From Pelotomaculum sp. UBA4789 (GTDB lineage: Bacteria > Bacillota > Desulfotomaculia > Desulfotomaculales > Pelotomaculaceae), in contig DHGV01000062.1 of the NCBI GenBank assembly GCA_002402945.1, positions 1 to 31,192 on the forward strand: DNA of 31,192 nucleotides. Direction: 5' to 3'. The notes under the pieces are model-generated. The model had not been told where the DNA came from, searched no databases, and saw nothing but the letters and a program-made list of their open reading frames with translations. How positions within the stretch are numbered: position 1 is the first letter of the stretch; each line of letters starts with the position of its first letter. A program made the translations under genes and the position numbers. Positions 24,025 to 31,192 of this stretch are shown piece by piece.

Positions 24025-24072
24025 TGTAGGTGCGACTTCAGTCGCACATGGTCGGATAAATCCGACTCTACA
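24025..24072. repeat. Three-stem palindromic intergenic element
   Basis: TGTAG (24025-24029) pairs with CTACA (24068-24072). Inside are two perfect hairpins: GTGCGACT/AGTCGCAC (24030-24047, loop TC) and GTCGGAT/ATCCGAC (24051-24066, loop AA). The whole folds as a three-way junction. This design suggests a small mobile repeat (MITE- or REP-like). Confidence 0.55.
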
Positions 24073-24091
24073 GGATGATTATCAAAACATC

Positions 24092-24895
24092 CTATAGACC
24101 GAAATCGGCATGCGCTTTTGTTACGGTGTCAATAATATTAAAATCCGCCTGTGTTCCCGTTTTCTTGAAATATAACAAAAATTCTATATTACCCTCAGGC
24201 CCGGTGACCGGTGAATAATCCAGGCCGCCGACCTGCCAGCCCAGTTTTGCTACCAGTCCCACCACTTCGTTGAGCACATCAATATGTACAGCCGGCGCCC
24301 TGACTACTCCTTTTTTTCCTACCCTTTCCCGGCCTGCTTCGAACTGAGGCTTCACCAGCGCCACTCCCTCAGCCTCTGCTGTGATCAGCTCACCGACCCG
24401 TGGCAGGACCTTTGACAGCGAAATAAAAGAAACATCAATCGTCGCAAAATCAGGCGTTTCCGGCAAATATTCTTTTGTCAGGTAGCGGATATTCTTACGC
24501 TCCAGCACCACGACCCGCGGGTCGTTGCGCAGCTGCCAGGCCAGCTGGCCATAGCCGACATCCACCGCATAAAGCAGCCTGGCTCCCTGCCTGAGAGCGC
24601 AGTCGGTGAAACCGCCGGTCGATGCGCCCACATCCAGGACTACACGGTTTTTCAGGTCAAGGTTAAAAGCTTTGATCGCCTTTTCCAGTTTGAGCCCGCC
24701 CCTGCTCACATAAACCAGGGAACTGCCGCGGACTTCAATACTGGACTCCGGTTTCACCAGTGTGCCCGGTTTGTCCGATCTTTCTCCGTCAACAAAAACC
24801 AGGCCGGCCATAATGGCCGCCTTCGCTTTTTCCCTGCTCGGGCAGTGGCCTTCTTCGGCCAGCCTGACATCCAGCCTCTGTTTCTTCTGGGACAA
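24092..24895 (-). CDS. tlyA: TlyA-type 2'-O-rRNA methyltransferase
   Basis: This 267-residue protein has an N-terminal S4 RNA-binding domain (RLDVRLAEEGHCPSREKAK, residues ~7-60) and an FtsJ-like methyltransferase domain with motif I VLDVGASTGGFTDCAL (~86-101) and VDVGYGQLAW. TlyA methylates cytidine 2'-OH in 16S and 23S rRNA; older annotations call it hemolysin A. The TTG at 24895 lies eight bases after GGGGGG. It follows dxs by 38 nt, the order usual in Firmicutes. Confidence 0.94.
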   Translation of the reverse strand: MSQKKQRLDVRLAEEGHCPSREKAKAAIMAGLVFVDGERSDKPGTLVKPESSIEVRGSSLVYVSRGGLKLEKAIKAFNLDLKNRVVLDVGASTGGFTDCALRQGARLLYAVDVGYGQLAWQLRNDPRVVVLERKNIRYLTKEYLPETPDFATIDVSFISLSKVLPRVGELITAEAEGVALVKPQFEAGRERVGKKGVVRAPAVHIDVLNEVVGLVAKLGWQVGGLDYSPVTGPEGNIEFLLYFKKTGTQADFNIIDTVTKAHADFGL

Positions 24896-24933
24896 GTCTT
24901 GATCCCCCCGAACCGGCAGCGCCCATAGTACCC

Positions 24934-26850
24934 TTAATTGTTACCAGGTACTACCTTGAGCCTGCGTGAGCGGTTAATCTGTATCATTTTACTGACCACC
25001 GCCTTCACTACCTGCTCTGTCGTGAGGCCGTACTTTTTCCTGACTGCTTCCTGGCTGCCGTGCTCCACGAAGACGTCCGGGATGCCGATACACTGCACCC
25101 TGACGTCCTTCAGGCCCCTGTCAGACAACAGCTCCAGCACTGCGCTGCCGAAACCTCCGTGCAGCACATGTTCCTCCAGGATAAACAGCACGCCGGTCTG
25201 CGTGGCATAGTGAAGGATACATTCTTCGTCCAGCGGCTTGATAAACCTGGCGTTAATCACAGCGGCGCTAATCCCCCTGCCCGCCAAAATCACTGCTGCC
25301 GCCTCTGCCAGGCGCACGGTGCTGCCTGCCGCCAGCAGGGTAACCTGAGAGCCTTTTTTCAATATCTCAGCTTTGCCGATCGGCAAAGTCTTAAAATTAT
25401 CATCCAGCTTGCAGCCGGCGCCGGCGCCCCTGGGATAACGCACCGCCGTGGGGCCGCCCTGATATTGGACCGCGGTTGCCAGCATGTGCTGTAGTTCGTT
25501 CTTGTCTTTAGGCGCCATTATGACCATATTGGGTATTGGCCGCAGGTAAGCAAAATCAAACAAACCGTTATGAGTGGCGCCATCCTCACCTACTATGCCC
25601 GCCCGGTCGATGGCAAAAGTCACCGGCAGCTTCTGCAGGCAGACGTCATGTATAATCTGGTCAAATGCGCGCTGTAAAAATGTTGAGTAGATGGCCACAA
25701 CCGGGTGCTGTCCGCCGGCGGCTAAACCGGCAGCCATTGTCACCGCATTCTGCTCGGCAATGCCAACGTCAAAAAAACGCTTGGGGTACAGCTTGGCGAA
25801 TTTGGCGAGGCCTGTGCCGCTGGTCATAGCCGCGCTGATCGCCACAATATTTTCATCGCTATGGGCCAGTTTAACCATCGTCTGACCGAAAATATCCGTA
25901 TATGAAGGAATGTCACTGCTCTTAATCACTTTCCCGCTGTCAATGTCAAACGGCCCCACGCCGTGAAACAGGCCGGGGTTGTCTTCGGCAGGCTTATAAC
26001 CCATGCCTTTTTTGGTCAGGACATGGACTAAAACCGGTCCTTTCATCATTTTGGCGCGCTGCAGGAAACCGGCAACTTGTCTGATATCATGGCCGTCAAC
26101 CGGTCCGAGGTAAAAAAATCCCATCTCCTCAAAAAACATGCCGGGAACTAACAGGTGTTTCAAGCTGTCCCGGAACTTCAGCCCCAGGCGCCACAGTCTG
26201 GACCCGGCAGGGATTTTGTTAATAATCTGTTCTACTTCTTCTTTGCCCCTGGTATACATGGGTTCGGTCCTCAGCCTGGCCAGGTAACCGGACATCGCGC
26301 CGACGTTCTGGGCAATGGACATTTCGTTGTCATTCAAAATGACGATTAGGTCATTTTTCAGGGCCCCGGCGTAGTTAATCGCCTCAAAAGCCAAGCCGCC
26401 GGTCATGGCGCCGTCACCTATCACCGCCACCACCTTATGCTTTTCACCTTTCAGGTCGCGGGCTACAGCCAGGCCGAGAGCAGCAGAAATAGAGGTGCTG
26501 CTGTGACCTGTCCCAAAAGAATCATAACTGCTTTCCTCGGGACGTGAAAATCCGCTGATGCCCCCGAGCTGGCGCAGCGTATTGAAGCTATCCCGCCTGC
26601 CGGTGATGATTTTATGCGCGTAGCTCTGGTGGCCTACGTCCCAGACGATTTTGTCCGGGGGCATGTTCATCGTCTTGTGCAGGGCGAGGGTAAGTTCAAC
26701 AACCCCCAGGCTGGGCGCGAGATGACCGCCGTTCTTTGAAACAGTTTCAATGATCAGCTGGCGCAGCTCAGCGGCCAGCTCATCCAACTGCAGGTAGTCC
26801 AGTGTGTGGATGTCTTTCGGGGAGTCGATCTGCTTTAAATATTCGCTCAC
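24934..26850 (-). CDS. dxs: 1-deoxy-D-xylulose-5-phosphate synthase
   Basis: Dxs makes DXP from pyruvate and glyceraldehyde 3-phosphate, the first step of the MEP isoprenoid pathway. The 638-residue protein has the N-terminal WDVGHQSYAHKI and GTGHSSTS blocks and the thiamine-diphosphate motif GDGAMTGG...ILNDNEMSI (about 145-179). The central transketolase-like segment has DRAGIVGEDGATHNG, and the C-terminal domain ends with EEHVLHGGFGS. The GTG at 26850 starts next to the oapA stop (3-nt gap) with AGGGGTG upstream. ispA, its pathway partner, lies beyond the OLE RNA. Confidence 0.97.
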   Translation of the reverse strand: MSEYLKQIDSPKDIHTLDYLQLDELAAELRQLIIETVSKNGGHLAPSLGVVELTLALHKTMNMPPDKIVWDVGHQSYAHKIITGRRDSFNTLRQLGGISGFSRPEESSYDSFGTGHSSTSISAALGLAVARDLKGEKHKVVAVIGDGAMTGGLAFEAINYAGALKNDLIVILNDNEMSIAQNVGAMSGYLARLRTEPMYTRGKEEVEQIINKIPAGSRLWRLGLKFRDSLKHLLVPGMFFEEMGFFYLGPVDGHDIRQVAGFLQRAKMMKGPVLVHVLTKKGMGYKPAEDNPGLFHGVGPFDIDSGKVIKSSDIPSYTDIFGQTMVKLAHSDENIVAISAAMTSGTGLAKFAKLYPKRFFDVGIAEQNAVTMAAGLAAGGQHPVVAIYSTFLQRAFDQIIHDVCLQKLPVTFAIDRAGIVGEDGATHNGLFDFAYLRPIPNMVIMAPKDKNELQHMLATAVQYQGGPTAVRYPRGAGAGCKLDDNFKTLPIGKAEILKKGSQVTLLAAGSTVRLAEAAAVILAGRGISAAVINARFIKPLDEECILHYATQTGVLFILEEHVLHGGFGSAVLELLSDRGLKDVRVQCIGIPDVFVEHGSQEAVRKKYGLTTEQVVKAVVSKMIQINRSRRLKVVPGNN

Positions 26851-26853
26851 CTG

Positions 26854-27450
26854 TTACTCACCCCTCTTGTCCCTGGGTGGGCGCGTTTTCCGAAATGGGC
26901 TGTATCCAGTTAATTCTTCCACCCGCGCCAGAAACCTTCCCACAAAAAAAATAACGTCATCAGGGTGGCTCAGCGCTATTTTTTTAGAATAAGCTTTGCC
27001 GGAAACAATCACCGCGGCGATAGAAGCGGTGATCAGGATGTTCAGCCAGAACTGGCTGGCATTGGGCGCCAATTTTATGATCTGTACAACAATCGATATT
27101 CCCAGAGCGCCGCCGACTGTCGTGGTGATGTCGCTCAGCATGTCGTTGGTCAGGTTGGCCACTCTGTCTGCATTTCTGATCAGCTGCAGGCCGTGGGGCG
27201 CCCCCCTGATCCGCTTGGCCGCTTTGGCGTTGAAAGGCACGTGTGATGCTGCCGTAACAGCAGTGCCCACAATATCAGCCGCAATGTTGATCAGCACAAT
27301 GAAGACTAAAAAAATAAGGGATAATATAATGCTGTTCAGCCTGGAGGCAAAATACTCAGAAATAAAGGTAAAAATAATTGCCAGTAAGAATGAGCAGAGG
27401 CCTACCAGCGCGATATATCTGCCTGAAACGGTAGATCTGTTGCTGGCCAA
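26854..27450 (-). CDS. oapA: OLE-associated membrane protein OapA
   Basis: This 198-residue integral membrane protein has about four hydrophobic segments (near residues 10-33, 37-62, 108-128 and 133-151) and a basic C-terminal tail (FRKTRPPRDKRGE). The middle carries the conserved stretch PFNAKAAKRIRGAPHGLQL, then IRNADRVANLTND. OapA proteins bind OLE RNA and bring it to the membrane, and their gene characteristically lies just downstream of the RNA and upstream of dxs, exactly as here. The start is TTG at 27450 with GAGGTG in front. Identification rests mainly on position plus size and topology. DUF21/CNNM-like transporters show a similar motif style. Confidence 0.85.
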   Translation of the reverse strand: MASNRSTVSGRYIALVGLCSFLLAIIFTFISEYFASRLNSIILSLIFLVFIVLINIAADIVGTAVTAASHVPFNAKAAKRIRGAPHGLQLIRNADRVANLTNDMLSDITTTVGGALGISIVVQIIKLAPNASQFWLNILITASIAAVIVSGKAYSKKIALSHPDDVIFFVGRFLARVEELTGYSPFRKTRPPRDKRGE

Positions 27451-27484
27451 AGAATCACCTCAGGATATTAAATAAATAAAAGAT

Positions 27485-28091
27485 AAAGATAAATGACAGC
27501 AGACCGGGTAAATCTTGTGGCTTAGGTCTAGCAGGTTTTCCCGAACAGCTGCCGGCTGTCGCCAGTCCGGCGGTTTCCCTTTAAAGCCGTTCCCGCCCGT
27601 CACCGGTTTCGGGGCTAGATTACCACTTAGTCCACACTGCAATCCCCGGCCCACCCCAGAATCCCGGGCAGCCTAGGAGTTTTCCTCAGCAGAATCACCT
27701 TCCCTAGCCTCTTTTGCAGAAAAGGTTTCAACCCACAAAAACCGTTCATGGGCCCATGCCCGGCCTTTGCGCTACAGGTATCCACCAAACCCACTCAAGG
27801 CAGGCTACACTGCACGCAGCGGTAACCACATGCAGGTTTAACCCCAAGCCATAGTTGACCATTCGCCAGAACGGCTGCCCACGAACTTGGGTCTCCACGG
27901 AGGCGGGGTCAACGCTCGCATGCCATTGCGAATCGCCCCACCTCCTTAACTCCCAGTACCAGCCCCCAACTGGGCGTCAGCGGCCAGCACCAGGAACTTC
28001 ATCGATGTGCCCTTAGCGGATTTTTAGGCCCGCCTTCAAAAAGGATAATCTGACTAGGATACTGCGTCATTTATCGGAAAAACTTATTAAC
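27485..28091 (-). ncRNA. ole: OLE RNA (ornate, large, extremophilic RNA)
   Basis: About 600 bases with no credible gene, GC-rich against an AT-rich upstream flank and rich in self-complementary blocks, lie between ispA and oapA-dxs. This is the known location of OLE RNA in anaerobic and extremophilic Firmicutes, and OLE is about 600 nt long. A near-consensus promoter puts the 5' end near 28091. Transcription to about 27485 gives roughly 607 nt; the 3' end is not marked by a clear terminator. OLE forms a membrane ribonucleoprotein with OapA and other Oap proteins and is linked to tolerance of short-chain alcohols, cold and Mg2+ stress. I could not align it to the covariance model, so the boundaries are approximate. 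Confidence 0.85.
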
Positions 28092-28097
28092 ATATAA

Positions 28098-28126
28098 ATT
28101 ATATCAAATCCAGTAACCGCTATCAA
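28098..28126 (-). promoter_or_regulatory. Sigma-A promoter of OLE RNA
   Basis: On the minus strand TTGATA (28126-28121) and TATAAT (28103-28098) are separated by exactly 17 bases. This is one mismatch from the housekeeping consensus. It points into the OLE RNA and predicts a start near 28091. The 14-bp palindrome TGAATTTAAATTCA (28135-28148) lies just upstream. Confidence 0.75.
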
Positions 28127-28219
28127 ACGCCGCCTGAATTTAAATTCAACTGCCTGGAACTGTAATTGATGCCATTATATGAACAGTATGATCCAGGGTT
28201 TGCAAAGCTTGCCCATTGT

Positions 28220-29101
28220 CTAGAAATCGCGTTTAATCACGTATTCCACCAGTTCTCTCAAGAAATCAGCCTCCCGGCCAAAAGTGCTCAAAGCTGCTTT
28301 GGCGCTGTCCGCCGCACAACGGGCTTTCACTTTTGACTTCTCCAACCCGTAAAGAGCGGGGTAGGTCGCTTTCTTGTTTCTGATATCGCTGCCCACGGGT
28401 TTGCCCAGTTTTTTCTCGTCGCCCTCGATATCAAGGATGTCGTCCTTGATTTGAAAAGCCAGGCCCATGTAATCAGCATAATGTGTGAGGTGCGCGAGAT
28501 CTTCTTCGCCGGCGCCGGCGAGGATGGCCCCTGTCCTGATTGAGACCCTGTATATGGCCCCTGTCTTGTGCCGGTGGATATATTCCAGGGTTTCCGGGTT
28601 GATCTCCTCCCCTGCAGAAAAGGTATCCACCACCTGTCCGCCGATTAAGCCCATTGTTCCGGCCCCAAGCGCCGCCTCCCGGATCACTTTTACAATATCT
28701 TCCGGGCGGGCACAACTGCTCTGGGCCAGCAGCTGAAAGGCCAGGGTGAGCAGGGCGTCACCGGCCAGGATCGCCATCGCTTCCCCGTACACTTTATGAT
28801 TGGTCAGATTGCCCCGCCGGTAATCGTCATTGTCCATCGCCGGCAGGTCATCATGCACGAGGGAATACGCATGGATTAACTCGAGGGCGCAGGCCGCCGG
28901 CAAGACGTCATGTGCAGAGCCTCCGGCCACCTCGGCCGCAGATATTACCAGGGCCGGCCTGAGCCGCTTGCCGCCGCCCAGCACACTGTAGCGCATGGCC
29001 TGGTGCACCAGGGGCGGGTAAGACTCCGGAGACGGCAGAAAACGCTCCAGGGCTTCTTCCGCCAGCGCTGCCTTTTTTTTGAGTTCTGCTTTAAAATCCA
29101 C
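28220..29101 (-). CDS. ispA: Polyprenyl (farnesyl/geranylgeranyl) diphosphate synthase
   Basis: This trans-prenyltransferase condenses IPP with allylic diphosphates to make farnesyl- or geranylgeranyl-PP for quinone and cell-wall lipid synthesis. The first Asp-rich motif is LVHDDLPAMDND, preceded by GGGKRLRP. The second is FQIKDDILDIEGD. Chain-length specificity cannot be fixed by eye. I chose the GTG at 29101 (VDFKAELKKK; 293 residues), which follows GAGAGGGGAAGG and overlaps the xseB stop by 11 nt. An ATG at 29137 would add 12 residues that do not look conserved. Isoprenoid partner dxs is downstream, past OLE. Confidence 0.94.
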   Translation of the reverse strand: MDFKAELKKKAALAEEALERFLPSPESYPPLVHQAMRYSVLGGGKRLRPALVISAAEVAGGSAHDVLPAACALELIHAYSLVHDDLPAMDNDDYRRGNLTNHKVYGEAMAILAGDALLTLAFQLLAQSSCARPEDIVKVIREAALGAGTMGLIGGQVVDTFSAGEEINPETLEYIHRHKTGAIYRVSIRTGAILAGAGEEDLAHLTHYADYMGLAFQIKDDILDIEGDEKKLGKPVGSDIRNKKATYPALYGLEKSKVKARCAADSAKAALSTFGREADFLRELVEYVIKRDF

Positions 29102-29360
29102 AGCCCTTCCCCTCTCCGGCGCCGGGCAGTGAATCAATTTCTTTTAAAACCGCAGCCCCGCCTTCGTCCCTGGTGAGGATTGCGATGCGCTGCTCGGCAG
29201 CCGCGAGGTTCTTGCTGCACACCCGGGAAAGCTCGATGCCTTCGGCAAACAGTTCAAGCGCTTTCTCCAGGGAAAGGCCGCCGCCTTCCAGCTCCCGCAC
29301 CACTGCTTCCAGCCGCGCTATAGCATCTTCAAAACTTAACTTACTGTACTCTTCAGCCAT
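29091..29360 (-). CDS. xseB: Exodeoxyribonuclease VII small subunit
   Basis: This 89-residue small subunit of ExoVII, a single-strand DNA exonuclease, has the family signature LSFEDAIARLEAVVRELEGG followed by LSLEKALELFAEGIEL. It is mostly helical, and the tail after residue ~72 is unconserved. It overlaps ispA and lies just downstream of the folD-fchA gene, with xseA further upstream, so the two ExoVII subunits are separated by the folate gene. Confidence 0.95.
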   Translation of the reverse strand: MAEEYSKLSFEDAIARLEAVVRELEGGGLSLEKALELFAEGIELSRVCSKNLAAAEQRIAILTRDEGGAAVLKEIDSLPGAGEGKGCGF

Positions 29361-29390
29361 ATCCGCCCTCCAGACTGCTTGTTGTCCAGC

Positions 29391-30893
29391 CTACTCACTT
29401 ATTCTCCGCCGTACCAGCGCCAGGGACTGGTCTTTCAGCCGGCTGGCTTCGGCCAGCATTTTTTCCTTCTCTGCGATGATCCTTGCGTTATAGTCCTCGT
29501 CCTTGATTGACGCGGTGTTTATATCCACATTCAGCAGCACTCCGTTCAATGCCGCCTCGGTCATTACAGCAGCTACCCCGGCGTCGCTGACGGCGGCCTT
29601 GTTGCCGATCGCGGACATCTGGCAGGTTACCTGGAGCGCCGCCAGGCAGACTTGCGCAATTTCCATCGGGATATCGGTGGCGTACTTCAGCGCCTCCTGG
29701 ATAGCTGCATCCCGCGCTTCATTATCAACCACCGCGCTCCTTTTCATGCGGTAAGCCGCCATTACCCTGCTGTACGCTGTCATATCATCCTCTGTCAGTA
29801 GCGCCAGCCTTTTGCTCAAGCCATCTATTGTATCCATGTATATTTTGACCTGGGGCTCAACCTCTTTATATTTTTCTTTCCCCAGGGTTAAGTTGCATGC
29901 CATCGTGATCATGGCCAGGCCGAAGCAGGCTGCAATAGCGGAGACACTGCCGCCGCCGGGTGTCGGCGATCTTGAGGATGACAGATCTATTACCTCCCGC
30001 AGGCTTTTATCAAAAAATGCGCCCTCGCTTTCCCCGTATGCATTTTCTTTTTGCTGCATCTTGATGGCTTTAATCACATTTTTATGGATTAATGCCGTGG
30101 TAATGCTGCCCACGCCGCCGGGCACCGGCGATATCGCCCCCGCGACCTTCTCTGCATTTACAAAGTCAACGTCGCCGCAGATACCCCCGCCTTCCATGCT
30201 GTTTATACCCGCGTCGATCACTACCGCGCCGGGCTTGATCATATCCGCGGTGATCATCCCGGCCTTCCCCACAGCAGATACCAATATATCGGCCTGGCGG
30301 GTATGGTATGGCAGGTCATTGGTCTTTGTGTGGCAGACAGTAACTGTGGCGTTCTGGTTGAGCATCATAAAGATGAGGGGTTTGCCCACAGTTACTCCGC
30401 GGCCGACCAGCACGGCATGCTTACCGCTGATTTCGATCCCGTTGCGCAGCAATATTTCGATGCAGCTGTTGGGGGTGGTCGGGAAAAGCCCTTCACCGTC
30501 GCTCAGGATGTAACCCCGGTTGATCGGATGCACGCCATCCACGTCCTTTAACGGGGAAACTGCGTTCAACACTCTTCGTTTATTCATTGCTGGCGGCAGG
30601 GGGAGTTCAAGCAAAATACCATGAACCGTGTCATCTCTGTTCAGCCTCCTGAGCAGGGCGATCACATCGTCATCAGCAGACTGTGCAGGCATCTCAAACA
30701 ATTCATATTCTACATTAACAAATTTACAGGACTTTTCTATGGAACGGGAATATAAGACTGAGGCCGGGTCTTCCCCAACCAGGACAACTGCCAGCTTGGG
30801 CCTGATACCGCTTTGCCGCAGCGCGGCCACCTCTGCCCTGACCTCTTCCTTGATGGCAGCAGCCACTTTTTTCCCGTCAATGATGGTTGCCAT
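29391..30893 (-). CDS. folD: FolD-FchA fusion: methylene-THF dehydrogenase + methenyl-THF cyclohydrolase
   Basis: Residues 1 to ~280 are FolD (methylene-THF dehydrogenase/methenyl-THF cyclohydrolase): IIDGKKVA start, KDVDGVHPIN with the folate-pocket Asp119, GRGVTVGKP NADP loop and SPVPGGVGSITTALI end. Residues ~295-500 are a cyclodeaminase/cyclohydrolase domain (FTCD_C, FchA) with SSRSPTPGGGSVSAIA and NLTLGKEKY. FolD is normally about 285 residues and FchA about 205, so this is an exact fusion. The FolD half has Ile52 (codon ATA, 30740-30738) where the catalytic Lys (Lys54 in E. coli) should be, and Glu96 in LLELPLP for the usual Gln98. Loss of that Lys is known to abolish cyclohydrolase but spare dehydrogenase activity, so FchA probably supplies the second step. 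The gene lies between xseA and xseB. Confidence 0.94.
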   Translation of the reverse strand: MATIIDGKKVAAAIKEEVRAEVAALRQSGIRPKLAVVLVGEDPASVLYSRSIEKSCKFVNVEYELFEMPAQSADDDVIALLRRLNRDDTVHGILLELPLPPAMNKRRVLNAVSPLKDVDGVHPINRGYILSDGEGLFPTTPNSCIEILLRNGIEISGKHAVLVGRGVTVGKPLIFMMLNQNATVTVCHTKTNDLPYHTRQADILVSAVGKAGMITADMIKPGAVVIDAGINSMEGGGICGDVDFVNAEKVAGAISPVPGGVGSITTALIHKNVIKAIKMQQKENAYGESEGAFFDKSLREVIDLSSSRSPTPGGGSVSAIAACFGLAMITMACNLTLGKEKYKEVEPQVKIYMDTIDGLSKRLALLTEDDMTAYSRVMAAYRMKRSAVVDNEARDAAIQEALKYATDIPMEIAQVCLAALQVTCQMSAIGNKAAVSDAGVAAVMTEAALNGVLLNVDINTASIKDEDYNARIIAEKEKMLAEASRLKDQSLALVRRRISE

Positions 30894-30918
30894 GATCTAT
30901 TCCCCTTTTTCTGGATTT

Positions 30919-31192
30919 CTAACTGCTCCTGCCTGACACGATACAGTCCAAAAGACCCTGGTGCAGGCGCACGGTCAGCTTCTCTCCGATTTCTACGCTG
31001 CCGGCATCGTTAATCACATGTTTTCCATCAGGGGTGGTGCAGATGCTGTAGCCCCTGGCCAGGGTGGCCAGCGGGCTCAAAGCCTGCAGCTGCCCTGCCA
31101 GTATAGCAAGGCGTTTCTCACCGCTGCCCGTCATGCTGACCATGCCCTGGTTCAGGCGGTGGTTCAGAAAATCCAGTGACTGCTGCCTGGTG
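30919..31192 (-). CDS. xseA: Exodeoxyribonuclease VII large subunit, C-terminal end (partial)
   Basis: Only the last ~90 codons are in the window and the frame runs off the right edge without a start. The C-terminal coiled coil (LDFLNHRLNQ) leads into LQALSPLATLARGYSI, a strongly conserved block of XseA, followed by the terminal beta-strand segment GEKLTVRLHQGLLDCIV. It forms ExoVII with XseB, which is encoded two genes downstream. Confidence 0.93.
   Translation of the reverse strand, partial: TRQQSLDFLNHRLNQGMVSMTGSGEKRLAILAGQLQALSPLATLARGYSICTTPDGKHVINDAGSVEIGEKLTVRLHQGLLDCIVSGRSS

Noticed and set aside
27460..27654. 64-codon open frame on the minus strand inside the ispA-oapA gap
   Set aside because: It lies in the OLE RNA, has no recognisable domain or ribosome binding site, and its composition follows the structured RNA.
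29812..30513. Long plus-strand open frame (233 codons)
   Set aside because: It is antisense to the clearly conserved folD-fchA gene and has no family features; GC-rich genes produce such frames by chance.

Overview
This window looks like the chromosome of a spore-forming, Gram-positive anaerobe of the Clostridia, most like the Pelotomaculum/Desulfotomaculum group (Peptococcaceae). The evidence is a spo0A gene with a sigma-H-type promoter, the Firmicute gene order xseA-folD-xseB-ispA-dxs-tlyA-nadK-argR-recN-spo0A, an OLE RNA locus between ispA and dxs, strong GGAGG-type ribosome binding sites and frequent TTG/GTG starts. The genus is an inference from gene content, not from a database match.

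Layout. (1) About 54-4266 is nested mobile DNA. A Tn552/Tn7-like two-gene transposon remnant (5'-truncated DDE transposase plus an intact AAA ATPase, with ~22-bp repeated sites at both ends) sits inside the istB gene of an IS21-family element. The istA of that element carries an in-frame stop. (2) 4264-17012 is a seven-gene defence island on the minus strand. In order of transcription it encodes a DUF499 ATPase, a DUF3780 protein, a DUF1156 DNA methyltransferase, a DUF262/HNH (GmrSD-like) nuclease, a PLD-SNF2 helicase, a deoxyribosyltransferase-like/TPR protein and a TIR-like (DUF1863/ThsB-type) protein. The IS21 element abuts the last codon of the TIR gene. (3) 17013-17575 is an AT-rich gap, followed on the plus strand by a SpoIIM-family membrane protein and a terminator. 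(4) 18239-31192 is conserved chromosomal backbone on the minus strand: a secreted copper-amine-oxidase-N-domain protein, spo0A, recN, argR, a YtqB/MnmM-type methylase, nadK, tlyA, dxs, oapA, OLE RNA, ispA, xseB, a folD-fchA fusion and the 3' end of xseA.

How the genes fit together. The island combines a methylase/ATPase/helicase core (resembling what I remember being called the Hma-type or 'anti-phage-associated DUF499/DUF3780/DUF1156' system) with a modified-DNA-type restriction nuclease and a TIR plus nucleoside-deoxyribosyltransferase-like pair. That pair recalls both Thoeris and the proposed bacterial ancestors of the animal ASK1 signalosome. The backbone genes serve isoprenoid synthesis (dxs, ispA), one-carbon metabolism (folD-fchA), DNA repair (xseA, xseB, recN), NADP supply (nadK), arginine control (argR) and sporulation entry (spo0A). 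The OLE RNA/OapA pair forms a membrane ribonucleoprotein.

Most notable points: the composite defence operon with the TIR + DRHyd-TPR pair; a FolD domain that has lost two residues required for cyclohydrolase chemistry (Lys to Ile, Gln to Glu) while fused to a separate cyclohydrolase (FchA); the OLE RNA with a near-consensus promoter; the absence of spoIVB from its usual place between recN and spo0A; and the nested, decaying transposons.
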